From: Baia soyae
Lineage (GTDB): Bacteria; Bacillota; Bacilli; Thermoactinomycetales; Thermoactinomycetaceae
DNA: 64,000 nucleotides
Assembly: GCF_004341445.1 (NCBI RefSeq)
Contig: NZ_SLXV01000001.1
Span: 114,638 to 178,637, forward strand
Reading direction: 5' to 3'
Part shown: positions 48,773-57,329 of the stretch, in pieces
How positions within the stretch are numbered: position 1 is the first letter of the stretch
How the letters are laid out: each line of letters starts with the position of its first letter
Notes under the pieces: model-generated
What the model was told of the DNA's origin: nothing
Database searches by the model: none
Seen by the model: the letters and a program-made list of their open reading frames with translations, nothing else
Made by a program: the position numbers and the translations under genes

Positions 48773-50809
48773 ATGAATTCGCAAACGAAAAATCAATCGA
48801 TGTTTCAAGGACCGATTGTTCGTCAAGCGTTACGAGATAGCTTTAAAAAATTGAACCCACTTATCATGATGCGAAATCCGGTCATGTTTGTGGTAGAAGT
48901 AGGGACATTTATTACTCTGTTGATGCTTCTAATGCCTTATTATTTTGGAGTACAAGATCAGATGGGTTACACCATAGCGGTGTTTGTCATTTTATTTTTC
49001 ACGATTTTATTTGCTAACTTTGCAGAAGCACTTGCTGAAGGGAGAGGGAAAGCGCAGGCAGATTCCCTGAAAAAAACTAAGGCAGATACGTTGGCGAAAC
49101 GGTTGAATGAGAAAGGCGAAATCGAGGAGGTTTCCTCTACTGAATTACGAAAAGGTGATGTGGTAGTAGTCGAAACAGGAGACTTGGTTCCCGGAGATGG
49201 AGAGATTATCGAGGGGTTAGCTTCGATTGATGAATCGGCGATTACAGGGGAATCAGCCCCAGTGATTAAAGAAGCTGGTGGTGACTTTAGTTCTGTCACG
49301 GGCGGAACCAAGGTAGTGAGCGACTCGATCAAGGTACGAATTACAGCTGATCCCGGTGAATCATTCCTTGATAAGATGATTTCCTTAGTAGAAGGGGCAT
49401 CTCGTCAAAAAACACCAAATGAACTTGCTTTAAATACGTTGTTGATTACCTTGACGTTAATCTTTCTCATGGTTGTTGTTACCTTATTGCCGATTGCCGG
49501 TTACGTGGGTGTCCAGTTGCAAATCGCCACTCTGATTGCATTATTGGTTTGTCTCATCCCCACCACGATTGGTGGACTTCTTTCAGCGATTGGGATTGCA
49601 GGAATGGATCGTGTCACTCGTTTTAATGTACTCGCCATGTCCGGTAAAGCGGTCGAGGCGGCAGGTGACATTAACACCATGATTCTCGATAAAACAGGAA
49701 CGATTACCTTTGGAAATCGGATGGCCGCACAATTTATCCCGGTTGGTTCTAGCACAGAGACAGAAGCAAGAGGAGCAGCCGTACTCTCTTCGTTAAAAGA
49801 TGAGACACCCGAAGGTCGTTCTGTGATAGAACTCGCTAAAAGCCAAGGATTTACAGTAGACCCTGCTCCCTATGAACAAGCAGAATTTATCCCTTTTGCG
49901 GCGGAAACGCGAATGAGTGGGATGGATGTAAATGGTGCCGTTTATCGCAAAGGTGCGGTTGATTCGATCCAGAAATATGTTCAAGGATTAGGCGGAGAAA
50001 TTCCTGCTGATCTAAAAGAAAAAAGCGATCAAATCGCTGGGCTAGGTGGTACGCCACTTGCCATTTCGACCGGAAATCAAATCGTGGGACTTATCTACTT
50101 GAAAGATACCGTTAAACCGGGGATGAAAGAAAGATTTGACGAGTTACGCAAAATGGGGATTAAAACCATCATGTGTACAGGGGATAACCCATTAACTGCG
50201 GCAACGATTGCGAAAGAAGCAGGAGTAGACGACTTTATTGCAGAAAGTACACCAGAAGATAAAATTCGGGTAATTCGTGATGAACAAGCCCAAGGGAAAT
50301 TGGTAGCCATGACAGGTGATGGTACGAACGATGCACCTGCTCTAGCACAGGCAGATGTGGGATTAGCGATGAATAGTGGAACGATCGCGGCGAAGGAAGC
50401 GGCCAATATGGTGGACTTGGACTCTGACCCCACGAAAATCATCGAAGTCGTTTCCATTGGGAAACAGCTATTAATGACGCGTGGAGCGTTAACTACATTC
50501 AGCATTGCCAACGATATTGCCAAATACTTTGCGATCTTACCCGCTATGTTTACCGTAGCGATTCCACAGATGGAAGCATTAAACTTTATGAATCTAAATT
50601 CGCCTACGAGTGCGATCTTGTCAGCCTTGATTTTCAATGCGATTATTATTCCCCTGCTGATTCCTTTGGCAATGAAGGGAATTGCGTATAAACCGATGCC
50701 AGCTGCAGCGCTGTTACGTCGTAATTTACTCATATACGGCTTAGGTGGCGTGATTGCTCCGTTTATCGGGATTAAACTGATCGACCTTGCTGTAGGGTTG
50801 TTTGTATAA
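48773..50809 (+). CDS. kdpB: Potassium-transporting P-type ATPase subunit B
   Basis: The catalytic P-type ATPase of the pump. ATG 48773 gives 678 residues and the normal N-terminus; a start at 48728 lies inside kdpA. Motifs: [12 protein letters not shown], phosphorylation site [12 protein letters not shown] (Asp near 307), KGA in the nucleotide domain, [10 protein letters not shown] and [17 protein letters not shown]. The phosphorylatable regulatory TGES-type motif is intact. Confidence 0.97.
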   Translation: MNSQTKNQSMFQGPIVRQALRDSFKKLNPLIMMRNPVMFVVEVGTFITLLMLLMPYYFGVQDQMGYTIAVFVILFFTILFANFAEALAEGRGKAQADSLKKTKADTLAKRLNEKGEIEEVSSTELRKGDVVVVETGDLVPGDGEIIEGLASIDESAITGESAPVIKEAGGDFSSVTGGTKVVSDSIKVRITADPGESFLDKMISLVEGASRQKTPNELALNTLLITLTLIFLMVVVTLLPIAGYVGVQLQIATLIALLVCLIPTTIGGLLSAIGIAGMDRVTRFNVLAMSGKAVEAAGDINTMILDKTGTITFGNRMAAQFIPVGSSTETEARGAAVLSSLKDETPEGRSVIELAKSQGFTVDPAPYEQAEFIPFAAETRMSGMDVNGAVYRKGAVDSIQKYVQGLGGEIPADLKEKSDQIAGLGGTPLAISTGNQIVGLIYLKDTVKPGMKERFDELRKMGIKTIMCTGDNPLTAATIAKEAGVDDFIAESTPEDKIRVIRDEQAQGKLVAMTGDGTNDAPALAQADVGLAMNSGTIAAKEAANMVDLDSDPTKIIEVVSIGKQLLMTRGALTTFSIANDIAKYFAILPAMFTVAIPQMEALNFMNLNSPTSAILSALIFNAIIIPLLIPLAMKGIAYKPMPAAALLRRNLLIYGLGGVIAPFIGIKLIDLAVGLFV

Positions 50810-50829
50810 CACATAGGAGGAATCGTGAG

Positions 50830-51396
50830 ATGAAAGTGATTCGTTTAGCCGTGGTCATGATAGTCATTTTGGGTCTGGGTTATCCGCTTGCCATGACAGG
50901 GATTTCTCAGCTTGTTTTCCCGCATCAAGCTAATGGGAGTATGGTTTATAATGATCAAAAACAAGCAGTAGGTTCTGAGTTAATCGGGCAATCGTTCGAG
51001 AGTCCACAGTATTTCCATGGACGTATTTCTTCGATCAAATATGACGGGGCTGCATCAGGCACCCCGAACTATGCCCCTTCTAACGAGGAAATGATCAAAA
51101 GAACGAAAGAAGAAGCAGATAAGTGGTTAGCACAAAATCCAGGAAAGTCAGTAGGCGATGTTCCACTAGATTTAATTACGAACTCTGGATCGGGATTAGA
51201 TCCACATATTAGCCCAGAGTCCGCCCGTTTTCAGATCCCGACTGTGGCTAAAACAACGGGTTTATCCAATCAACAGCTAGAGGATTTAGTGAAGAAGCAT
51301 GTGGAAGGCCGAGTTCTTGGCGTGTTTGGAGAATCACGGGTTAATGTATTCAAGTTAAATCTGGATCTTCATAAATTGATCCAAACCAAGGCGTGA
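50830..51396 (+). CDS. kdpC: Potassium-transporting ATPase subunit C
   Basis: The single-helix subunit that helps ATP binding by KdpB. 188 residues with an N-terminal membrane helix (VVMIVILGLGYPLAMTGI), then FPHQANGSMVY, GQSFESPQYFHGRISS, SNSGSGLDPHIS-type motif (NSGSGLDPHISPESA) and the end VNVFKLNLDL. RBS TAGGAGG. Confidence 0.96.
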   Translation: MKVIRLAVVMIVILGLGYPLAMTGISQLVFPHQANGSMVYNDQKQAVGSELIGQSFESPQYFHGRISSIKYDGAASGTPNYAPSNEEMIKRTKEEADKWLAQNPGKSVGDVPLDLITNSGSGLDPHISPESARFQIPTVAKTTGLSNQQLEDLVKKHVEGRVLGVFGESRVNVFKLNLDLHKLIQTKA

Positions 51397-51400
51397 TTGG

Positions 51401-52528
51401 ATGCAGAATGATAAAGAATATAAGCGTTTAAGCCCAGAAGAAATCTTACAGAAGATCGAGAAAATGAAGAAGGGCCGTCTCAAGATTTATATTGGGGCGG
51501 CTCCTGGTGTTGGAAAGACGTTTCACATGCTACGAGACGCACATGACCACAAGGCCAAAGGCGTAGACATCGTAGTTGGGTTAATTGAAACCCATGGACG
51601 TGCGACCACTGCCGCTGAAATCAAAGATCTGGATATCATCGCGAAACAAACGATTCATTACAAAGGAAAAGAGCTTCAAGAGTTAGATGTGGAAGCGATC
51701 ATCAAGCGTAATCCAGATGTGGTTATTGTTGATGAACTAGCCCATACCAACGTGCCTGGATCAAAAAATAAGAAGCGGTATGAGGATATACACGAAATAC
51801 TAGAAGCAGGCATCCACGTCTGGACCGCCATGAATATCCAGCATTTAGAAAGTGTCCGAGATATTGTACAGCAAATTACAGGGATTCAAGTGAACGAACG
51901 AGTCCCTGACTCTATGTTGCGCGAAGCAGATGAAGTGGAAATTGTGGATGTGAGTCCGGAAACCTTGCGAGACCGGATTCAAGAAGGGAACGTATATAGT
52001 AAGGATAAAATCCAGCAATCTCTTAACAACTTCTTTCGCCGAGGGAATTTGGTTGCGTTGAGAGAGTTATCTTTACGGGAGATAGCGGATGACATTGATT
52101 TGCGATTAGAAAAAGAGAGAATGGAATCAGGAATTGAGGAGCCATCCGGTATACATGAGAAAATTTTAGTTTGTATACAATATGGCCCAAATGCTGAAAA
52201 GCTGATTCGCCGGGGGGCTCGCATTGCCAATCGTTTAAATGCAGAACTTTATATTCTTCATATCCGCTCTCATAAATCCAATCCAAAAACGATTCAAGAA
52301 TGGAAGCAACTCGCCGAGCAGTTCGGTGCTTCCTTTATTGTCCAAAAGGCAAAATCCAGAAAAGTAGCTCAGCAAATGGTAGAGGTTTGCCGCCAACATA
52401 AGATTACCCAGATTATCATGGGGATGTCCGCACGTACCAGATGGGAAGAGATCTGGAAAGGCTCCATCATTAACGTCATTATGCAGCAACTACAGTATGT
52501 GGATGTGTTGATTGTGTCGGATCGATAG
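51401..52528 (+). CDS. kdpD: KdpD N-terminal sensor protein lacking the histidine kinase
   Basis: 375 residues correspond only to the cytoplasmic N-terminal part of KdpD: the KdpD domain with the Walker-A-like GAAPGVGKT (about 32-40) and DELAHTNVPGS, then a universal-stress-protein-like domain (about 245-375, ILVCIQYGPNAEKLIRRG). Membrane helices, DHp and ATPase domains and a KdpE gene are all missing. In some Firmicutes the USP part binds c-di-AMP, so this short form may sense c-di-AMP and act on the pump or elsewhere. It starts five bases after kdpC. Confidence 0.9.
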   Translation: MQNDKEYKRLSPEEILQKIEKMKKGRLKIYIGAAPGVGKTFHMLRDAHDHKAKGVDIVVGLIETHGRATTAAEIKDLDIIAKQTIHYKGKELQELDVEAIIKRNPDVVIVDELAHTNVPGSKNKKRYEDIHEILEAGIHVWTAMNIQHLESVRDIVQQITGIQVNERVPDSMLREADEVEIVDVSPETLRDRIQEGNVYSKDKIQQSLNNFFRRGNLVALRELSLREIADDIDLRLEKERMESGIEEPSGIHEKILVCIQYGPNAEKLIRRGARIANRLNAELYILHIRSHKSNPKTIQEWKQLAEQFGASFIVQKAKSRKVAQQMVEVCRQHKITQIIMGMSARTRWEEIWKGSIINVIMQQLQYVDVLIVSDR

Positions 52529-52532
52529 TTGT

Positions 52533-52572
52533 GGGGCATTAGCTCAGCTGGGAGAGCGCCGCACGGGCAGTG
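52533..52572 (+). pseudogene. 5' remnant of a tRNA-Ala(GGC) gene
   Basis: Forty bases match the 5' half of a tRNA: acceptor strand GGGGCAT, D arm GCTCAGCTGGGAGAGC, the 5' anticodon strand and a loop containing GGC (Ala), where the universal U33 is replaced by G. After two pairs of the 3' anticodon strand the similarity stops; variable, T and acceptor 3' parts are missing. It cannot be a functional tRNA. Such fragments mark deletions or mobile-element junctions. Confidence 0.75.
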
Positions 52573-52591
52573 TAAAGAGGACTTGCTCCTA

Positions 52592-52641
52592 AAAACAAAC
52601 TCCTCTAGAGAAGCGATTCGTTCTCTAGAGGAGTTTGTTTT
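52592..52641. terminator. Strong bidirectional terminator after kdpD and the tRNA remnant
   Basis: A perfect 21-bp stem (52592-52612 with 52621-52641) and 8-base loop GCGATTCG. A run on the left and T run on the right allow termination on both strands, for kdp and for the convergent secreted-protein gene. Confidence 0.88.
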
Positions 52642-52646
52642 GGCTT

Positions 52647-53138
52647 TTACCACGGATTAATTCCATATATCTCCGATGATATAGGCTCGTTATATACGGT
52701 ATAGCTAGCTACTCTTCCCTCATTAATCCTTATGGAGAACTCGCTCTTGTCAGGAAAAAATGTTGCAAACGGGAATTGTGGATATGGGGGGTATTTCGGA
52801 TAATTGGGATATGCAGTTGTTTGTGTAAACGTGTAAGAACCAGCAGGGAGTGGAAGACTCAATTTCCCATCTCGCCCCGTTCTTTGCTTGGTATATTCCT
52901 TCCCATTCTGATAAACCGTGAATTCCACATTTGACAATTCGCTTAGAAAATACTCAAAGCCGTCAGGAGCGCTAGGTGAGTATCTCCAGTCTTTGCCGAG
53001 CACCGTAATTTCTAACGTTCCCGTGCTCACCTTATCGGTTGAACTTGCATTTGCTACTTGTGCCGGACTTGATATTCCACCAAAAATCAAGGAACCTACT
53101 AAAACGAACATAGATAGAAATTGAATCATACGCTTCAT
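52647..53138 (-). CDS. Secreted protein with prealbumin-like (SpaA/CnaB-type) domain
   Basis: 163 residues with a clear signal peptide (MKRMIQFLSMFVLVGSLIFG, cleavage probably after VANA). A single domain follows with VEFTVYQNGKEY, GRDGKLSLPLPAGSYTFTQT, the pattern of SpaA/CnaB-like beta-sandwich domains. The segment after it is rich in Pro and Tyr/Phe (PNYPKYPPYPQFPF). No sortase motif or membrane anchor. It is probably secreted; function unknown. RBS TAGGAGGT upstream. Confidence 0.75.
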   Translation of the reverse strand: MKRMIQFLSMFVLVGSLIFGGISSPAQVANASSTDKVSTGTLEITVLGKDWRYSPSAPDGFEYFLSELSNVEFTVYQNGKEYTKQRTGRDGKLSLPLPAGSYTFTQTTAYPNYPKYPPYPQFPFATFFPDKSEFSIRINEGRVASYTVYNEPISSEIYGINPW

Positions 53139-53235
53139 TCTAATTACCTCCTAGTAAATTAATTGCTACATTTGAGGTGGAATATCCTTCTTTTAAATTA
53201 TGGAATTTATGAACTTAATTAAATTTTTTTGATCG

Positions 53236-53273
53236 AAAAAGGTTATAAGCTATTTTCAGCCCTATAACCTTTT
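53236..53273 (-). terminator. Terminator of the VanZ-like gene
   Basis: Stem GGTTATA / TATAACC flanked by A and T runs (53236-53247 and 53263-53273). Read on the minus strand, it ends with five T right after the stop codon of the VanZ-like gene. Confidence 0.7.
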
Positions 53274-53808
53274 ATTCGCGGATCCCCTTTGCTCCACCCC
53301 ATAAGATCAATTGCAACAAACCATATCCGATACAAGCTCCTGTAACATTTAAGATCACATCGTCTATATCGATGACACGAAGTCTCCATCCGGATAGTTC
53401 ATTACTTAACATCTGCAATAGTTCGATTAGTACACTTAAGCATAAAGCTAGTCCAGCTATTTTTATGAACCGATTTATTTTAATCCATATAAGAGGAATC
53501 AAGAAACCAAATGGGGCTAATAGAGCTATATTCCCCCCGATTTGCTTCCAGAAGCTATCCCGACCCATATAGGTTTCGATCGTAGAAAAAGGAATAAAAT
53601 TAAATCCATGAACAAAGCTTATTGCTTCGTTTGGCATGAATACTGGAATGGGAAACAGAGTCACGCAAACTAAGAGAGTTAAGTAAAAGAGAAAGACCAT
53701 TTCAATCATGAATCTTTTAATTGGAACTCGCTTGCTAGGAAAGCTACGTATTATGAAATGTGTCAAGAGAATGGGAATAAGATAGAACCACTTAAAATGA
53801 ATTAGCAT
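53272..53808 (-). CDS. VanZ-like family membrane protein
   Basis: 178 residues with four to five membrane helices. Family features are TLLVCVTLFPIPV, FVHGFNFIPFSTIETYMG, NIALLAPFGFLIPLIW, and SVLIELLQMLSNE...DIDDVILNVTGACIGYGL. VanZ-like proteins are linked to glycopeptide (teicoplanin) tolerance in VanA clusters, but most chromosomal members have no known role. No van genes are nearby. RBS AAAGGAG. Confidence 0.88.
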   Translation of the reverse strand: MLIHFKWFYLIPILLTHFIIRSFPSKRVPIKRFMIEMVFLFYLTLLVCVTLFPIPVFMPNEAISFVHGFNFIPFSTIETYMGRDSFWKQIGGNIALLAPFGFLIPLIWIKINRFIKIAGLALCLSVLIELLQMLSNELSGWRLRVIDIDDVILNVTGACIGYGLLQLILWGGAKGIRE

Positions 53809-53929
53809 ATGAAAGCTCCTTTAAATCTTTACGACGAATATATAAAGCTATGTTAAATAATAAGATAAGGAGATAAAGATTTGATAAAGATCATAACAAT
53901 TTCGGATAAAGAATTTGTCTTCGTATCAT

Positions 53930-54322
53930 TTAAAGATTATCCAAGTCATTTCGGCGGTATCTTCCCTCTTCTAATTTCATGTCAATAAAATCAATGATCT
54001 GCTGTAGCGAGGCGAGTTGGCTGACGATATTTTCCCGATGATTCTTTAATTTCGCCACTAACTCGGGATATTGTGCAGGATCAGAATCGGTAGGGACCGC
54101 CAAAAAAGGCCTCATTTCTTCCAGTGACATCCCTGTTTTTTTCAAGCAAGTAATCAGCCAGATCATATCGATATCCTTCTGTCGATAGATGCGATGTCTG
54201 TTATCCTTCCGATCTGCACGGGGCAATAATGAAATCTTTTCGTAATAGCGGATCGTATCCGTGGACACTCCCGTTTGATCGGCGATTTGCTTTATCGTAA
54301 AAGTGGACTCTGTCGTCTTCAT
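53930..54322 (-). CDS. MerR-family transcriptional regulator (AdhR-like)
   Basis: 130 residues: an N-terminal MerR winged HTH (FTIKQIADQTGVSTDTIRYYEK, about 8-29), then a coiled-coil dimerisation helix. There is only a short C-terminus without a metal-binding Cys pattern, as in AdhR-type aldehyde/electrophile sensors. It is divergent from an SDR gene. Both genes have promoters with 19-bp spacers containing the same dyad, which points to autoregulation and control of the SDR. Confidence 0.9.
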   Translation of the reverse strand: MKTTESTFTIKQIADQTGVSTDTIRYYEKISLLPRADRKDNRHRIYRQKDIDMIWLITCLKKTGMSLEEMRPFLAVPTDSDPAQYPELVAKLKNHRENIVSQLASLQQIIDFIDMKLEEGRYRRNDLDNL

Positions 54323-54352
54323 TCCGTTCCCTCCCAGAGCGCTATTTTGTGC

Positions 54353-54383
54353 ATTATATAACTTGGATCTAACTCCAAGTCAA
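54353..54383 (-). promoter_or_regulatory. MerR-type promoter/operator of the regulator gene
   Basis: On the minus strand, TTGACT (54383-54378) and TATAAT (54358-54353) are separated by 19 bases. The spacer holds the dyad ACTTGGA/TCCAAGT (54361-54367 and 54374-54380, perfect 7-bp arms). Over-long spacers with a central dyad are the hallmark of MerR-controlled promoters. Confidence 0.8.
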
Positions 54384-54418
54384 GCTTTTTACTCCTAAAA
54401 AATGTGTGTTTTGGTATC

Positions 54419-54449
54419 TTGACATGGAGTTGACTCCAAGTTATACGAT
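54419..54449 (+). promoter_or_regulatory. MerR-type promoter/operator of the SDR gene
   Basis: TTGACA (54419-54424) and TACGAT (54444-54449) are separated by 19 bases. The spacer TGGAGTTGACTCCAAGTTA contains TGGAGT/ACTCCA and is nearly the same as the spacer of the divergent regulator promoter. Confidence 0.8.
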
Positions 54450-54498
54450 GTGTTTGGTCAAGGGGAATATCCCAACTATTAATAGGAGGGGACGACAA

Positions 54499-55365
54499 AT
54501 GAAAACAAGTCAACGGGAAAATATCGCACTTATTACAGGCGCAAACGCCGGGATTGGGTTGGAGTTAGCTCGAAAGTTACTGTCGGAGAACTGGCAGGTA
54601 GTGGCTTTAAATCGTTCTGATTTTTCGACCGAAGATATGGAAATTCAAAGAGCGATCAAGAATGGATCTCTTCGCATTTATAAAACAAAGGATCTCGCCG
54701 ATTATACCAGCTTAAGAAGGACCCTAGGGGAGATGAAAGAGAAGGAACAACGAATCGATATTTTGTTCAATAACGCAGGCAGGAGCTTCCATGAACTAAG
54801 CTATTCGAAACAAGGACGCGAAAGCCATTTTGAACTAATGACAGTCGTTCCATACATCATCTTGATGGAATTAAAGGAACTCTTACAAAATGGTCACTTC
54901 AAAACAGTGATCAATACTTCATCTTCAGCCATACAGTTTGTGAAAGAGTTTACGCTTGAAACACTCGAACGCCCTAAAACATTCCGAAAGCTACTAGGCC
55001 CTTACGCTACATCTAAGTTGGCACTTTCATTATGGACGGAGGCCATCGCTCCGCAACTTGCCAAGAACGGCATCCACATTCGCAGTGTCGACCCAGGCGG
55101 CAACAATACACTACGAAAAGGGAGAAAATCTGGACTACCCATATGGCTCGAACCGTTGATGAAGTTTTTTTACGCACCGCCTACTCACGGTGCAAGTCAG
55201 TTATATGAAGGAGCTCTCGGGAAATATCGTAATAAGACGGGCGTATTTCTACAGAAAGATCGGGTTACGGGATTAAAATTTAGTGATCAAGCGAGGAATG
55301 TGTTAGAAAGGGTTCATGTGATTTATGAGCATGAATTTCTTGAAACCCAGTCTCTGATTTCATAA
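54499..55365 (+). CDS. Short-chain dehydrogenase/reductase under MerR control
   Basis: 288 residues from ATG 54499 (RBS TAGGAGGGG); an earlier in-frame start at 54406 overlaps the promoter and is rejected. The cofactor motif TGANAGIG (about 15-22), FNNAGRS, TSSSAIQF (Ser) and PYATSK (Tyr-x-x-x-Lys) are present, so it should be an active oxidoreductase. A retinol-dehydrogenase-like extended C-terminus follows. The divergent MerR regulator suggests induction by an aldehyde or similar electrophile, which is inference. Confidence 0.88.
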   Translation: MKTSQRENIALITGANAGIGLELARKLLSENWQVVALNRSDFSTEDMEIQRAIKNGSLRIYKTKDLADYTSLRRTLGEMKEKEQRIDILFNNAGRSFHELSYSKQGRESHFELMTVVPYIILMELKELLQNGHFKTVINTSSSAIQFVKEFTLETLERPKTFRKLLGPYATSKLALSLWTEAIAPQLAKNGIHIRSVDPGGNNTLRKGRKSGLPIWLEPLMKFFYAPPTHGASQLYEGALGKYRNKTGVFLQKDRVTGLKFSDQARNVLERVHVIYEHEFLETQSLIS

Positions 55366-55451
55366 GTTCTCTTACCAAGGGCGCGCGCCCGAACGATAGA
55401 CGGGTGTTTGTCATATTGTGATATATAACTAAGCGGAAGGGCGGTTATGTT

Positions 55452-56081
55452 ATGTACCAATATTGGCAACCCAATCATTATCCTTACGATTCTTACTATG
55501 CAGGTAAAGATGTATATGGGCATAGACATGTTCCTGTAAAGGATCATCAGCATCGAATGGATCTGAGCAACAAAATGCGTTCCTTGTGGGAGCAACATGT
55601 TGCTTGGACCCGAATGACGATCATTAGTCTTCTGTTTGATTTACCCGATACGAAATTTGTTACCACACGACTTCTGAGAAATGCCCACGATATGGGAGAT
55701 ATGCTAGAATCCCTATACGGTGAAAAAGTGGCTCGGAGATTTAGCGAATTGATCAGAGAACATCTTGTCCTTGCCGCAGACCTCGTTAAGGCAGCAAAAG
55801 CAGGGGATAAATTAGATGTAGCCATAGCAGAACGAAAGTGGTATGCCAATGCAGACGAAATTGCTACCTTTTTAAAGAAGATACTCCCACCCTTATCAAA
55901 AAATGAGTTTAAGAGAATGCTTCACAGTCATCTTGCTTTAATTAAAGCCGAAGTTGAAGCGATTCTTAGAAAAGATTATCAAACGAGTATCCAATTGTAC
56001 GACAGAATTGAACAGGAAGCGTTAATGATGGCCGATCAAATGACAGCTGCTATAGAGAAGCAATTTCCTCAGATATTTTAA
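55452..56081 (+). CDS. Helical-bundle protein of unknown function with internal duplication
   Basis: 209 residues. A Tyr/His-rich N-terminus (YQYWQPNHYPYDSYY) precedes two similar helical halves. The first has LWEQHVAWTRMTIISLLF and REHLVLAADLVKAAKAGD followed by WYANADEIA; the second has HSHLALIKAEVEAILRKD followed by EALMMADQM. No membrane segment or signal peptide. I have seen proteins of this type in Bacillales under misleading names, and I assign no function. The upstream spacer has the GC-rich palindrome GGGCGCGCGCCC (55379-55390). Confidence 0.75.
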   Translation: MYQYWQPNHYPYDSYYAGKDVYGHRHVPVKDHQHRMDLSNKMRSLWEQHVAWTRMTIISLLFDLPDTKFVTTRLLRNAHDMGDMLESLYGEKVARRFSELIREHLVLAADLVKAAKAGDKLDVAIAERKWYANADEIATFLKKILPPLSKNEFKRMLHSHLALIKAEVEAILRKDYQTSIQLYDRIEQEALMMADQMTAAIEKQFPQIF

Positions 56082-56090
56082 TAGAGATGA

Positions 56091-56139
56091 TGACATAGAG
56101 AAGGTGCTACGATTTACGAGTAGCACCTTCTCTATGTCA
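56091..56139 (+). terminator. Long hairpin after the helical-bundle gene
   Basis: Perfect 20-bp stem TGACATAGAGAAGGTGCTAC / GTAGCACCTTCTCTATGTCA (56091-56110 and 56120-56139) with a 9-base loop and no clear T run. The left arm recurs with one change at 57606-57623. Confidence 0.65.
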
Positions 56140-56248
56140 ATATTACAAAAGAGTAAGCTTTCATTAAGATAAATCTATGGTAGGTGAAATTTACCCCTTG
56201 ATATGATGACCTAGTAATACATTAGATATCAGGAAAGGAAGATAAAAT

Positions 56249-56572
56249 ATGAAAAAAGGTATGATAAAAATACTAGCTTGGGCTACTCTCGCTTTGCTTT
56301 GCTATTTTCTTACACCCGATCAATTCAATCCGCTGTTGAAACAAGAGGATGTATATGTCCAAATTAATGATAAGAAACCAAAACTAGAGGATCATAGGTT
56401 TAAGTATGAACTGACTGGCTATAACGAAAAGGGAGAAAAGAAAGAGGTTGTTTTTACCACAAGTACTGAATTGTCACAAGGGACTTATCTAAAAGTATTG
56501 GCTAAAGGTTCTTATACTGCGGAATGGACAAAGCTTAAACCAGATGAGGTACCTAAAAATATCAAATGGTAA
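56249..56572 (+). CDS. YxeA-family (DUF1093) secreted/lipid-exposed small protein
   Basis: 107 residues with an N-terminal hydrophobic signal or anchor (MIKILAWATLALLCYFL) and a small OB-like domain: VYVQINDKKPK, FKYELTGYNEKGEKKEVVF, LKVLAKGSYTAEWTKLKPDEVP. These are typical of the YxeA family, which often lies near BceAB-type peptide-resistance genes. Here no such partner is adjacent. RBS AAAGGAAG. Confidence 0.82.
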   Translation: MKKGMIKILAWATLALLCYFLTPDQFNPLLKQEDVYVQINDKKPKLEDHRFKYELTGYNEKGEKKEVVFTTSTELSQGTYLKVLAKGSYTAEWTKLKPDEVPKNIKW

Positions 56573-56603
56573 ATAATACCTTTTAAGGAGTCAGCCAAAT
56601 TTA

Positions 56604-56688
56604 TATAGAAGGCTAACCAAATGATTAGTAGTAAGAGTAATACGAAACTGGTAAGGAGTAATACTGTTTTCATTTCTACTCACACTCC
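56604..56688 (-). pseudogene. Duplicated start fragment of the YdcF-family gene
   Basis: These bases match 58842-58925, the start of the intact YdcF gene and its upstream RBS, with about a dozen mismatches. Read on the minus strand from ATG 56673 they encode MKTVLLLTSFVLLLLLIIW, almost the same membrane helix. The similarity ends after the helix, and the frame then runs into unrelated sequence and the end of the yxeA-like gene. It is a decayed duplicate without function. Confidence 0.7.
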
Positions 56689-56716
56689 GCCAGTTTTGCC
56701 TACTACTTACAATTTC

Positions 56717-56943
56717 TCAAGTGACTTCTAGTCCCTCTATATAATCTTTAATGTCCTGCTCTTGGGTGAACTTCTGAAAAACAAGTGCTGATAACGGTTT
56801 TTTGATAGTGCCACATGGCAACGGAAAAGCTTCTTTGGTTGATTACGAGCCCAGACAACAAGAGCCGGATATAAAGGTTCTCTAAAATCACCGATTACTT
56901 TTAAAATAAACCCTTTCTCCGTCAGAATTTTAATACTATTCAA
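56717..56943 (-). pseudogene. Small gene with a one-base frameshift
   Basis: TTG 56943 with AAAGGAG upstream begins MNSIKILTEKGFILKVIGDF and REPLYPALVVWARNQPK. From about AACCAAAGAAGC the protein-like sequence continues in another frame as PLSALVFQKFTQEQDIKDYI and EGLEVT, ending at 56717. One missing A (CCAAAAG to CCAAAG) would join them into about 76 residues. Uncorrected, the first frame gives 68 residues with a Ser/Arg-rich end. Family not recognised. A sequencing error is possible. Confidence 0.5.
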
Positions 56944-57038
56944 AAAAATTCTCCTTTGATAAGTTGATTTTCCACTTTCATAACAAGTAAACTGATATCA
57001 GGACAAATGTAACTAGTCATCTTGGAGGTGAATGTTTG

Positions 57039-57329
57039 ATGGAAAAGAGATATGATCAACATTTCTTTAAAAGAAGTCAAGAATCATGGGTTGGGATCTC
57101 TCCTAAGGAGCTCTTATCTTTTGTTCGTACGAAATGCCAAGAAATTTTAACTCAGGATCGTTTGTTAGAGTTACTTTCAGAGGGTAGACAATTGCGGGTA
57201 AAGTTAGGGATTGACCCAACAGGTGCCGAAATCCATTTAGGACATATTGTGCCCCTTCTTTTGCTCAATCAATTTGCAAGAGCTGGCCATCACATTGATT
57301 TCATTATTGGCGACTTCACCGCGTGGTAG
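57039..57329 (+). pseudogene. Truncated tyrosyl-tRNA synthetase fragment
   Basis: About 96 residues, starting ATG 57039 after GGAGGTGAA, match the N-terminus of class I tyrosyl-tRNA synthetase: [20 protein letters not shown] (HIGH motif as HLGH) and [13 protein letters not shown] full enzyme has over 400 residues. Here the frame stops right after IIGDFTAW, before the GDPSG and KMSKS regions. The rest of the gene is not downstream; another ORF fragment on the opposite strand abuts the break. It is a broken copy, and a functional tyrS must be elsewhere. Confidence 0.8.

Noticed and set aside
52918..53124. 68-codon frame opposite the secreted protein gene
   Set aside because: The minus-strand gene has a signal peptide, RBS and domain pattern; this frame has none.
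55379..55390. GGGCGCGCGCCC palindrome as a replication or partition site
   Set aside because: A single short GC-rich palindrome; no supporting repeats or DnaA/ParB-type sites nearby.
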